From Tetrahymena thermophila SB210 (taxonomy: Eukaryota > Ciliophora > Oligohymenophorea > Hymenostomatida > Tetrahymenidae), in NCBI RefSeq assembly GCF_000189635.1, contig NW_002476326.1:496001-560000 (forward strand): a DNA stretch of 64,000 nucleotides, given 5' to 3'. Shown piece by piece: positions 12,880 to 25,700 of this stretch. The position numbers were made by a program, and so were the translations under genes. The notes beneath the pieces are model-generated. The model searched no databases, was not told the DNA's origin, and worked only from the letters and a program-made list of their open reading frames with translations. The number at the start of each line of letters is the position of its first letter. The first letter of the stretch is position 1.

Positions 12880-13566
12880 TAACAAAATGCTAATTATGCA
12901 CAAAAATAAAAAAATACATTGATTACTGTTATTAAGAAGCATTTCTAGTAAGGTTATTTTGCTCCTGCTGAGCTACCGAAAAAATTATTAATCAGTATAG
13001 GCTGCTCGAATGAAGCGGATATTTTAAACATATAATTTGTTGATAAAATAACTAAAATTACTGACTTGAAATCATAAGAAACATGCTGGCCTTTTAATCT
13101 TACTTTTTAATTTACTTAAATCAACTTGCGCATTCTAGTTTTAGTAACTTGAATTGATCAGAATTATAGGTAAGTAGTTATAGAATAAATAGTATTCGAC
13201 TTAATGATTAAATATAAAAAGTTAGTTCTTATAACTAATTTATTCGAGCACAACTATTTTACTGCACGAAAAATGGCTAGAAAAGTATTTAGAATATATT
13301 GTGGATAGAAATATTAATTAGAAGTAGGAAAGCCTACGATAAGATTATATATATAACTTTTGACTAATCCTTCTATTACATTAGATGTCTTTAGAATAAT
13401 TGTAATTGCAAAGGAATTTGAGTAAAATCCACAATTTTAGTATACTTTTCTCAAAAAAAGATATGTTAAATTATTTATGAATATGTTCAAAAATTATGCC
13501 AAATTTCCTTGGTTGGGACTGAACGGGTGGGTGGGAAATCAAAAATTAAAAAAGGGCTAATTGTGA
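12880..13566 (+). pseudogene. Possible gene relic with one in-frame TGA
   Basis: One frame runs 228 codons with a single TGA at 13150-13152. The downstream part from an ATG at 13198 or 13273 to TGA at 13564 is uninterrupted, and its translation (for example MARKVFRIYCGQKY near its start) has more Arg, Gly, Val and Asp than random A/T-rich translation. The upstream part includes GYFAPAELPKK. I recognise no family. It could be a decayed gene, the last exon of an unmodelled gene, or chance. Confidence 0.25.
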
Positions 13567-13942
13567 TATTAACCCAGTCTTTCTTTTTTTAATTAAATAA
13601 TTAACTCTCTTAATCTAAGTAACCTTAGACCTATGTATGCTTCGCCCTAATATTAAATAGCACTCAATAGATTGGAGTTTCCCAGCATTATAATTATTAA
13701 TTTACAAAAAATTAATTATTTCAATTTTTCAAGAAAAAAAAATTAATAAATCAAAAAAAAAAAAAGAAAAAACTAGCTAAATAATACCAAAGGGTATATA
13801 TTTCTTACCTCAAAGTCTTTACTTATCTCTACAACAAGATATTTCTTGATAATTACCTAATTTTCATAAGTCCTACATAAATCCCAAAAACAAATAAAAT
13901 CATCACTCTCTAATTAAAAATCAATCAATCAATACAAATAAA

Positions 13943-14437
13943 ATGAAGAAAGAACAAATTAGACAACAACTCTAAGAATAAAACGCTGCTGCTGCTTAAG
14001 CAAAAATTGAAAGAAGAAATCGTAAAATAAAAAAAATTTCTCCTAAATTACAATAAAAGCTTTGCCGCTCCTTATAAAGTTATATTCGCTCTAGCTCTTT
14101 CTAGCCTTGCTAAATTGAATCTATGAAATTAAATCTTTTCTTAGCAGCTTAAAAATCTAAAGAATAGCTTGAAAATGAGCTAGAATAAAATCGTGTCGAA
14201 ATTAACGAATGTACTAAAAAATCTGACCTTGTATGCAGAGTAGCTCATGGGCGTACTTTCGGTAAAATTGTAAAAAAGTGCCCCACCTGTCGTACAGGCT
14301 AACTTCAACTAGAAATTGAAGAAGGAAGGTACATTTGCTAATACGACGATAGCCTAAACTGCTACCCATAATAAAACTGCGGATTAGCCTATGATTTTTC
14401 TGAAATAGAACACATAAACTGGATTAATTCTAATTGA
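13943..14437 (+). CDS. Small basic protein with a C-terminal zinc ribbon
   Basis: Single exon of 164 residues, with start ATG at 13943 after a purine-rich leader and stop TGA at 14435. The N-terminal 60 residues are basic and Gln-rich (MKKEQIRQQLQEQ, then RRNRKIKK). A helical middle leads to a Cys cluster near residues 113-150: KCPTC, then ICQYDDSLNC and QQNCGL. The CPxC...C pattern with an aromatic residue before the third Cys resembles zinc ribbons of the PADR1 or topoisomerase type, so nucleic-acid or protein binding is plausible. Assignment to a family is not secure. It stands alone, well separated from its neighbours. Confidence 0.85.
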
Positions 14438-17400
14438 AAATTTTGTAGATACATAGATAGATAGACCTTTATTTTAAAGTACCTGCTGATACTTTATTAA
14501 TATGACACATTTTCTGATTTAATAAATTATGAGTAAGGGTTCACACATCTATTCATTCAACCAGAAACCACTTCTTTTTAAACAAATCAACAAATAACTT
14601 TATTATACAATTAATAATATAAAATTTACAAAAAATCCCATTTCAATTTCAATAATATTGATTGTACAGATGAAAATAAGTGATTAATCAATTAATTAAT
14701 TAAATAAATAAATAAATTACTGCAAAATAAGCATCTCTACTTTCAAAGAAACCTTCTTTAATATATATTAAATAATAATAAATCTACTATTTATATAAAA
14801 TAAGGAATAACATGTTAAAAAATTTAAAGCAATATATATTATTATATAAATTCTATTAAATAATTTAAAATAACAAAACAACTTAATCACTCAATTGCTG
14901 CTTTCTTTCCAACAACTCCAATTCATTGTCTCATTTCACTACTTTTCTTGCATGTAAGGTGTTAGAATAGCTAGCTAGCTACTTTCTAAATAATTAACCA
15001 ACCAACCAATTAAATAAATAAATAAATAAGCAAATCTCACGAAAACTAATTAATCAGATATGATGGTGAACGAATAAATAAATAAGCAACTTCTATCATA
15101 TAAAATATTACCTAACTAAGGCATGCATCTTATACTACTTCCCTACCTATACTTCTGTTATTTCTTAACTTATAATTTAACATATTATTTAATAAATGAA
15201 TACATATTTTTGAAGTAAAACTATATATTTTAAGCATTTTGTAAATACTCTCTTTTCAAAATTGCATACTTATTTTAAAAGTTACTCAATAATCATAAAT
15301 TAACAGATTCCATCCATATATTTAAAAAATCCAAATAAATATTTTCAGTTGTTAAATAAAATTCTATCAATTACAAATTTCTTATTTATTCCTAAATATA
15401 TTAATTTATCACTCAAACAATTTGTTTAACTATTTATCTATCTATAAGTATATCTATCTATCTTTTTATTTTTTTATCTAATTATTAATTTGTTTAATAC
15501 TATTTGAATTAAACTCTATACTATTTTGTACTTTTTGCGTTCTATGAGGTTTTTTAAAATTGTTCTAGAATTATAATTTTCTTCAGTATACTAAAAGAAC
15601 TCATTTAATATTTTTTTTATTTGAACATATTTGATATTTATAATAAATATTTCTTATTTATGATTTATTTTTTCTATTTTTTCTATTTTTTCATTAGAAG
15701 CATCAAAATAAATTAGAAATGCTTAAAATTCTTGTAAAAAAATTATTTTGTTAAAAAGTTAAAGCTTGAACAATGTTACCTTTTTCCTCCTTGTTTTTCT
15801 TAAGCAATAGATCAGTTTTTATCTAACTTAAAATTACATTGGAGTTAGGGTGAAATAAAAGAAATAGAAAAATGAGTTAGTAAAAATAAAACAATTAAAG
15901 TGGCAATTCACTGAACAAGCTTTGTGCTTCTAAGGAAATGAATTATGTGAAATTGAATATAATTCTAATCTTGATAAAAAATAAGTAAGCTTTTAAAATT
16001 GCTTATAATAATTAATTAATTACTTTGAATTTTCTATTTTAAACAAAATTTGGTTAATAGAAACAAAATTTTAAAGCTAGCTAATAAAGTAAGTATTTCA
16101 TATAAATTAATTAAAAAGTTTTTTAGTTTTAAAATATAAATTTGTTATTATGAAAAGTAAAACAACCTAAATGATATTTCTTTTTAAATCGCAAGAATTT
16201 TTTAAAGGGTTTTACTAAGATAAGAATTATAAACAACAAGCTAAATTGCTAAAAAAAGAATGATAAATATTTGGTATATACCAGCTTACAAGAGAAAGAA
16301 TTTAGAATAATAGATATTTATTTTTTAAGTTTAACAGCACACTAATTTCAAAGTATTTTATTGTGTTATATTATTTTTTTTCTATATCCTTTACAACTGA
16401 ATTTAATTTATGATTTTTATACTTGCTAATAAATTTAAAAGTAGCAGAAATCAAAGATTTATTGGCGAAAAATCAAAGGATTTTTCGCAATGACTCTATT
16501 GCTAATTCCCTTTTGTCTAATTTTAAATTACCTTCGAGCTTATATAGATAAGAAATTAATCAATCTATTAGTAATAGCTAATAATTATCTTTGTCAGTAA
16601 ATTAAATTCAATTTTTATTGAATTAAGCATAAAGCTAAATAAAATATGCGTTTAGAATTAACACCAAAAAAGTCACTCATCCATTCCACCCACTCACTCA
16701 CTCTTTGTTGATAATAGATAATAAAAGTAAAAATTTGTAAGAATATGTTAGATTGAGATAGAAAGAAATAAAATATCAATAAAGATTTATACACTTATTT
16801 ATAGGAGTAGAAAATAACTTTGTTTGTAGATTAATTAATAAAACTGTCTATAGAAAATATAAAATGATGAATGAATGTGGTCTTTCATCAAATATGCAAG
16901 AGAAATAGTATAAATAGAGGCTAAGAAGATATTTTATATAACATAATTTATAACTTTTCATCATTAAAATCTATGCTTTTTTAAGAAAATTTCATGAGAA
17001 AGTATCTGCTAAAATAGCTTCGTACAAGAGTTATACTATTTACGTATATTTAAGAGATATTAATTTTTTTAAATTGATGCTTTTTATTTGCGGATTTAAA
17101 AGAAATCCTGGCTAGCTTGCTGTAACATAAACCATACTAAAGACATAAACATTCATTCACTCAGTGGTTAAAATTAATTTTTAAGAAATATGAAATTAAT
17201 AGAAAAATTTTTTGCAAAATTTATTTCGGATTATAATTTTTTAATTAATAGATTAATTAATTTTCTCATTTTATTTTTACTGTATGTAGATTAATTAGCT
17301 AAAGTGTGGTAAATTTCGTAAGATTTATTTGAAATGATGTGGATATGCTTATATATGTTGAACGATAAATATTAAAGGATCGAATTTTATTTTTTCTCTA

Positions 17401-17900
17401 TATCATCAAATAGTCTATCAAAATATTCAAAAATTGTTAATCTTTTAAATTTTTTGGAATTTATTTTTTAATTTAGCAGAGATTACCACTTATTTATTTA
17501 TTAAATTAAGAAAAAAAGTGTTATAATCGATCATTATAAATATCATAATGAACAAATTCAAAAAGATACTTTTGTAAGATTTCCTTGTTTAAACTTGTTT
17601 AAAGGATTGATTAATTAACAAATTAATTAATTAATTCATTCATTCATTTTCATTTGATTTTTAAACTGACTAATTAATTAAAATTTCAATTTTTTAGATT
17701 TTTCTTCTATTTAAAGTAATTGCATGTATCTATCTATGTATGTATGAATGAATGAACAAATTAATTATCTTTTGAAAATAAATTCATAAAGCATATATAC
17801 TCAATCTTAATTTCTCACCCATTCTCTTAATACTAGATCAAACACGCATTTTAAAAAAGGAAAGAAGTTTCAGCAAAAAACAAAAAATTGTTTCAATAAA
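14438..17900. other. Intergenic, AT-rich
   Basis: About 3.5 kb with short TTAA/TAAA tracts (for example 14690-14716 and 15005-15030) and ATCT-type runs near 15430. A 93-codon frame from ATG 15872 exists but has no supporting features. No gene is supported. Confidence 0.45.
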
Positions 17901-20900
17901 ATGGAGGGCGTTTCAACTTAGTTTTAACAAAATATTTTACTTCAAACTGACAACAACAGTATCAACAAAGAGTTGACTGCAAAATTGTAAAAGTTAGAAA
18001 AATATGTAAATTTTAACAACTGGCTTAAAGCAAATGGAGTCGTTTATGATGGTGTTGAATACCCTGTAGCTTTTGGTTAATACGGATTAATAGGTGCTGC
18101 TGCCACTAAGGACATAGCACCTTTAACTGCTTTCATTTCAATCCCAAATAAAGTAATCAAACCATAAAATATTAAAACAATTTTGAGGATGAATTTTTGT
18201 CTGCTTGTTTATTTTTTACCATCAGCTATTAGTTTGTTTGAGTGAATAACTAATAAATATTTTAAGACAGTATTTGAATAGAATTTCTATGAAATAGTAA
18301 ATCTTAAAAATCAAATCCAACAGTAACAAAAAATGGAGCAGTTTAATACTGCGGTTATTATATCTTTGATGATACGATTGATTGAATGTTCGAATTTTGT
18401 TTGACATAAGATTTTATTTCCAAATCAATTAGAATATGAGTAATTTAAATAAGAATTTCTTTATGTTTGCTGCCTGATAAATAGTGTTAGAGAGTTAGAC
18501 ACATTATTTCAATTCAGTCAAGCCCCTAAAAATATAATTTGATGAGAGGGTTTTATAAATTTAAATTTTTTATAATTAATAGATAGATTACTTCTATATC
18601 TATCCAAAAATTTTTTATTCTATGTTCAATCATTACTATTCATAAAAGCATTAAATTTATTAAAAAATAGATCATCATTTCTTATGACAGAGCAAGGTTC
18701 AGTGAATTAAAAAGCTTTTTTAAATAAAGTGAAGATTTATTTAGTGAAAAAGAAAATGATGAAGCAGGTGTGAATGTCCTAACAGTTTTTTTCATGTACG
18801 AAAGACTTAAAGGTAAAAAGAGCTTATGGCATGAATATTTTGAAATTCTAGAAAATAATGAAACAATTTTAACTTGGACTGCAGAGGAAATCAATAGAAT
18901 TCCTGATCCTTACATCTAAAAGCAAGCTAGAGAATACAAGGAACAGGTAAAATAAATGCTTATAATTTTTCTAAAATTTTTAATTTGCTAAGTAAGCAAG
19001 ATACCAATTCAAATATAAAAAATATTTACTTAAAAATGCAGACTAAGTGTAGAGCTATTATAATTTCATTCTATAGATTTTTTTTCTTATTAATCCTTCT
19101 AGCTGAGTAAAGAAAATATCAAATACGATTACACTTATTTTCCTAAGATAATTTCATTTCTCTTCCCTTTAATCAGAATATTGTTATAGACCAAATAGAA
19201 GTTTAATATTTTTAATATTCATTACCACGTAATATGCAATACATTTATGTGTCCATTAAGCTGCACATGAATATCTAAATCCAAATTCCTAATAGGAATT
19301 AAAAAAATTTATTTTAATATTTTTGCTAAAGTAATAAATTCTATTTTATTAACAAATAAGCTAAAGCAAATTATTTTATGAAAAATTTATTTGCAAAATT
19401 TAGATTTTGTTTTCAATTAGATATTTTTAGTTTAAATCATCAAAACGTGATCATTATTCTTTGATGTTCAACATGCATTTTTTTAGTATTTTAACTGCCA
19501 ATTATTTTTATTTTATTTTAATATAAATAAATTATTTTTACTGTTTAATTTTTATTTTAAAAATATTAATTTTTAGCTAAAAATAGCTTTAAAATTATGA
19601 GGTTTTATGAATAAAACACTATTATATTTTAGCTATTTATTTCCTCCATTAATTTATTTTTAGTATTTTTCAAAGTATTTAAACATTTAATAAAATTTTA
19701 CCTGCTAATTTTTATAAATTTTTATTCTTTGGTTCTCTTAAAAAAACTCACTTAGAAAGCTAAAATTTTTCTAATGACGATTGTTGATTTCAGGATTAAA
19801 TACAATAAAAGCTATAAGAACGTATTAATTAAATACACTTTTTAAGATTTTAGCTACTTAATTGTCAAATTTCATCAAAAACTCATTAATTAAAATTTGA
19901 ATGCCATTTTAAAAATGAAAGATTTTTAAAGCTACTAAGCAAATCCTTTTATTGCATCCAATAAAAGTATAAAATACGCTCAAAAAAACTCCTTTAATTT
20001 GATTCTCAGCTACTAAATGTCCAAAAAATAATTAATTTTATAACAAAGAGCTATTTAGAATAATAAATAGAAATAAGGCCTTTAGCAATTAAATTTTTGA
20101 AACATATAATGCATAAACCCAAACTATGAAGCTAATAAGTTGCTATCACGCCTTAAAGCTTAAATGTTAATTTTGATGAATAAAATCTTAAAAAGATAAA
20201 ACATATTAACCATTTTACTCTTGTTTTTGAAAGATTATAATATCTGAATCTTCAGATTATTTGCATAAAACAATGCAAAAATAAAGGATTACTTACTACC
20301 TTATATAAATTTTTTCAAAAAGGTGTAAATAAAGAGATTATTTTTTATCTGAAAAGCAACATATTACTAATGCTCAAATTTAAACAAAAACTATTTTTAT
20401 CATTTTTCTCTCATCAAAGTATTCTTCTACTTTAGCTTTAAAAACATACTGCATTAGATAAAAAAATTAAAAATACTAGTAGTTCATCAACAAACAATAT
20501 CTACAATCCAAAAAATTGTTATTATGATCAAAATAAGAGTTTATATTAAATTGAAATAAAGAATAATAATATCCTAATAAAAATAAAAAATAACTTCCTG
20601 TTAAAAAATTCTGGTTAAAACACAATTATAACTGAGAGTAGCAAAAACAAAAAGAATAATAGAAAAAATTAACTATCTTTGTTGAAATAGTTAATTAAAG
20701 TTAACAAACAATAGAATTTAACACACTTTTGTCTATTTAAAGATAATAAATAATCTTAGATTTAATAGTTATGATAGACCGACCATTTAGATAATCTAAG
20801 CTACTCCAACTAAGTTATTTCAAAAAATTATTTTTACTGTTTAAGTAGTTAAAAATTTAAGTTTAATTAATTTTCTCATGAATTATAGTCTTATAAAACC

Positions 20901-23900
20901 TAAAAAGTAACATAACTGATAAAAAATTATTACTATTCAAATATTTAAAAATTTTTATTTTGATTAATTAAGTTTTTTGGTTAGTCAATTAAGGGGTAAG
21001 TAAGATCACACTTTAGTTTTTAGTTTTGTCATAATTTAATCAAAAAATGTAATAAGTTAATCATTAAAGAATCAATTGTAAGACAAGAAAAAAGCATATA
21101 AAGTATTGTAAAGACTTAAGATTTTATCAAAAAAATCAAAGTCTATCTTTTAAGTGTCAAAATAACCTTTCTTAAAAATAAATACTTAAAAAACAAACAC
21201 ATAGCTCAAAAATAATTTAAAAAATAAAATTTATGATAGATTTTTAACTTAGTCATGATGAATTCAACTCTTTTTGCGATTTAAATATTTATAATTTTCG
21301 GCTATTTAAAAGATTTTTCTTTACAAACTTTTTATTTAAAAGCATATATTAACTTTTTTTAATTAGCGTATTATATTATATTTTAATGTGATTGGTAATT
21401 TATTTAGGTCGATGAATTATGGGACGAATTGAAAGAATTGCTTCATAGCTAGCCTAATTTTTTCTAAAAAGCAACTGCCACAAAAGAACTCTTTTTATGG
21501 GCCTATAATATTGTTATGTCAAGATGTTTTGGATACACTCAAAAAGGTACATCTATAGTACCTTTTGCAGATTGTCTTAATCATAATAAATATCATGCAA
21601 CATACTTCTACATTCACAAAGAATTTGAGTTAAACTAGGCTAATAAACATCCTTAGTACATCATTAAAAAAAGGACATTAGATCTAAGTATAATCGATCC
21701 TCTGCTTGCAAATAAAGTTACACCAACATTATTTAAAAATGAAGTCTTTAACTTTATCAAGAATTATAAAGAGGATGCTTTGTTTAACAATTCTTCGGTA
21801 CGCTCTCAAATGATTCCAATCGTTAGATAAATTAACATGGAATAGCTTCAAAAAAACTAAGATCAAGGTAAAATTATGGAGGATTTTTTGCATTTACCAT
21901 TTTCGAAAGAAAACTCTTTTGAATTTTATTATTTTATATGAATAAGAAACTTTTTGATCTTTCTTAATAATTTCAGGAAATTTAGCTTGAGATTTAAAAA
22001 TTTTAACGTTTGTTGATATTCTACAAGCTTAATCCATAAATAAAATAAAAAAATTTGTTTAGATTGAAATTTTATAGCAAATATATCTAAAAATAAAAAT
22101 TAAATTAGCATTACAAAACCACTTCGAATGTAATTTTTCAGCTTTTTATTTCATTTTTTTAAATTAGATATTACCATTATGAATATTTTAAATTCATCTA
22201 ATTGAATTCAAAAGAGAAACAGAATTCCTGGTTATCAATTATTTATTATTGACTCAACTGAAGTGTTAATTTAAGTAGAAACCACGAGTGTTGAAAATAA
22301 ATTAATAAATAATTACAAAATTTATTTCGAGAATACATTTTTCATAAATATAAATTCACCATATATTATACATTAGTAAGATAAAATTTATCCAAAATTT
22401 TTGTAAAAGATCATTACTAATTTAATAAATAAAAGAGTTTGTTTGTTTGTTAAATTAAGCTCTTACCTATTTTACAATAAAATACATCATATTAAGAACT
22501 AAAAGCTAGATTTGATTTTATATTTAGATGAATGAAATAAATAAGAAGAGTTTTGAATAATTCAAAGTTTTTAACATTTTTAGATAAAAAGCTTACCGTT
22601 TTTTTATTATTTGTTCAAATTATTAATAATATTTAAAGGATTACACATCTAATAAAAGCAAATTATTTACAGTTAAATTCATTTTTTTTTAGATTGAGAC
22701 TAAGTCTTTTAATTACTCTAAATACCTTTAGTTTTGTGAAAGTTTTTTAGAAGTAACAAAAATTAAAAACTATATTTAGAATAAAAACAAATTGGAATTA
22801 AAATTAATATATAATTTAATTTTAAAGAAATATGGACATCATAGTTTTTCACTACATCAGATGAAGAAGATAATGATACAGATTCTGAAGATGAAGAGGA
22901 AAAGAAAAAGGCGAGGGAAATTAGTACTCTAAAATTAAAAGAAAGCAGTTCTATGAGAGAAGCCTTAGAAAGAGTAAGGAGATATGAAGAGAAGCTAAGA
23001 AATTAACCGAAAATGACTCAAGAAGACGAAGAAAAAGCAAAGTAAGAAAGGAGAAAAGCAGATGAATCTTACTAACAATAATTACTGGAAAAGTAAAAGA
23101 AAAAGCTTGAATTAGAAGCTAAAGAAGGAAAAATTTAATAAGATGAAGAGTTAGAACTAAAAAATATTTATTACTTAAATGAAGATGATTATGATTGGTA
23201 CAACTGCTAAGATAATTAAATTTATTTTATCTTTGCTTCAAATAAACCTATTGTTAAGGGTGAGTAAATATATAATTTTTATGGTAGAAGAACTAATAGG
23301 TACCTAATTTGTTGGTACGGATTCACTTTCTAGCCTAATGAATACGATTCACTTTCTTTCCGTCTTTTCCTTCATAAAAAGAGTGAGGAAATTAATGAAA
23401 ATAATATTAAAGAAATTTTATATAGCGACTATATATCGTTTGAAGAATGGGAAAATGGAGTTAAGATTGGTGAAAAAATTGTTCCAACAGATGTCCTTTC
23501 TAAAGAGTTTCGTTTGAAGGATGGCTTACTATGTGATGAGTTAATTAATTATATGAGAATCAATAAAATGTAGCATTACAATGGGTTAGATCGCGATCTT
23601 ATAATGCTTACATAACCAAGAAGTATTAATTTCGAATTGAGATGCATTGAAGCTGCTTTAATTGTTATAAAAGAATTAAAGAATCGCTACTTGAAATTCT
23701 CATCTTAAGTTAAAGATATGTCTGGATCTCTTTAAGGTGGCAAAAACAACTCAATACCTATTTAGGTAGCTCATCAATAGTTTTCTAAAATTCTGTACGA
23801 TGGACATATTAGAGCTTTAGAGAAGCAAATAGCATTGCTTAATATATCTAAATAAATTCTGTAAGAAGTTGCTAAAGGAACAGAAAACTTTAAATAAATC

Positions 23901-24020
23901 TATTTGAGACTCTACCCCTAATTTGAAACAGAATAAGATTACCCAGCCAATCGTGAATATTTGAGAAAATATTTAAAGGCAATTAATGAAGGTATAGTGA
24001 CTAAAATAAAATAAAAATGA
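17901..24020 (+). CDS. SETD3/LSMT-like SET-domain methyltransferase
   Basis: Four exons, 17901-18152, 18671-18946, 21408-21867 and 22861-24020, give 715 residues with consistent phases. The N-terminus has the Rubisco-LSMT/SETD3 pattern: NNWLKANGV, a GLIGAAATKDI segment and FISIPNK. Exon 3 carries the SET core (SRCFGY...FADCLNHN at about 214-236, the Asn-His of the AdoMet pocket). Exon 4 carries GEQIYNFYGRRTNRYLI (463 on), with the Tyr-containing YGxxxN motif, followed by an LSMT-like C-terminal lobe. The family methylates Lys or His in cytosolic or nuclear proteins. Unusually, about 225 residues separate the NH and GEQ motifs; most of that is an acidic, Lys/Glu/Gln-rich probable coiled coil (about 330-430). 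Introns of 518, 2461 and 993 nt are long for this window. Confidence 0.9.
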
Positions 24021-24926
24021 TTGAACATAGTCTTTGGTTAGATTTGATTTTAATAATCTTTTTTAAAGAAATTTTAGGGTAAATTTGTAGTTTATCTATT
24101 GAAAATATTCGTAAGGTATATGGGTAATTTATATAAAAAACTACGTATGTATGTTAATGCTTTAATGAATTGAAATTAATTAAAAAATTTTAATATTTAT
24201 TACCAATATGAAAAGTAAAAACTTCAATAAATATTTAAATTACTAAATTGGTTCTTCAACTTCTTTCTAATTAATTCAAGAAGCTAATTTAATTAATTGT
24301 ATTCATTCTTAAATTGTTTATTTGTTGTTAGTATTTTTAAATTATTATTAGAAAATGTTCAATTTGAAATAAACATGGTAGTAGTTACAAATGTTACTTA
24401 GTTTATTGAGTGACCTAGCCTATAAGCCTAACAAATTAATAATTTTATCTGTGATATTTTACAATTTATTATAATAAAAAATATACACTTTAGTTTCTGT
24501 CTATTTTTCGATCTCATATTAATATATCCAACTAAAGCAATCTATTTCAGATATTGAATATTCTGTGGATATAACCAAATTAAATGATATTTTTTAAATT
24601 AATTAAATCTGATCACAAAAAATTAATCAAGAGTAAGAATATTAAAATATAGTGTAACTTTAAATAATAGCAAATTAAAAGTATCTTTGTTATAAGTTTT
24701 CACATCTACTTATTTGGCAGTTATATTTATGTAAACAAAGGAATTCTTAAGAAAAACAATATAAAATGAATTAATGATAAATTAATTTATACTTTTTATT
24801 TTCATTAAACAATAAAAATATAATATTTTTTCTTTTTTTTTTTGATACCATAAAAAATAGTTAAGTTAATTTTTTTCTTCTTGAACAAGTTAGAGGTTGG
24901 ATTTAGATAAATTTAAAATTAAAACT
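24021..24926. other. Intergenic, AT-rich
   Basis: Holds the 3' end of the SET-domain gene and no recognisable gene. It leads into the tandem repeat. Confidence 0.45.
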
Positions 24927-25560
24927 AAATTTAACTCTTTTTAATGTCAAATTATTTTATTTGGCTTAATACAATTTTAAGCTTTTTACTTTGAAAATAT
25001 TAAGAAATTAAAGCATAAAATAATTAATATATTTATACAATTAATTAACAAGTAAGTTACAAATTTTGAATAGTAAAAGTAAGTTAAATGTTATTATTAT
25101 TTTTTTCATAATAAATTTAATACCAAATTTAACTCTTTTTTAATGTCAAATTATTTTATTTGTTTTCATTCAATTTTAAGCTTTTTACTTTTAAAATATT
25201 AAGAAATTAAAGCATAAAATAATTAATATATTGATACAATTAATTAATTAAACAAATAAGTTACAAATTTTGAATAGTAAAAGTAATTAAACAAATAAGT
25301 TACAAATTTTGAATAGTAAAAGTAAGTTAAATGTTATTCTTATTTTTTTCATAATAAATTTAATACCAAATTTAACTCTTTTTTAATGTCAAATTATTTT
25401 ATTTGTTTTCATTCAATTTTAAGCTTTTTTCTTTAAAATATAAAAATATTAAGAAATTAAAATGAAATTAAAGCATAAAATAATTAATATATTAATACAG
25501 TTAATTAAACAAATAAGTTATAAATTTTGAATAGTAAAAGTAAGTTAAATGTTATTCTTT
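24927..25560. repeat. Diverged tandem repeat, three copies of about 195-245 bp
   Basis: Three copies start at about 24927, 25125 and 25368, each beginning AAATTTAACTCTTTTT and ending TAAGTTAAATGTTATT. Copies 2 and 3 are nearly identical and copy 1 is more diverged. Copy 2 contains its own internal duplication of about 45 bp (around 25254-25322, unit ACAAATTTTGAATAGTAAAA), which explains its greater length. The third copy has small insertions. No coding capacity is evident. Confidence 0.85.
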
Positions 25561-25700
25561 TTTGTTTCAGAATATTTTTAAAATATCTCAGAAATCTTAT
25601 ATAGTTATCAGTTGATGAATAATTAATTCAAAATACTGTTTGGTAATAATTTTTGCAGTTATTATGAGCGAAGAAATGCATGAAAAAAGTAAGTTTAATT

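Noticed and set aside
15872..16153. 93-codon frame starting MSQQKQNNQSGN
   Set aside because: Under a one-stop code frames of this length are expected by chance, a competing frame over the same bases looks equally good, and no acceptor, donor or homology supports either.
19774..20100. 108-codon frame inside the long intron of the SET-domain gene
   Set aside because: Length within chance expectation and no recognisable domain; kept only as a note in the long-intron finding.
25665..25690. ATG followed by a short frame and a GTAAGT donor on the plus strand
   Set aside because: Only eight codons, immediately upstream of the stop of a minus-strand gene, and no partner exon.
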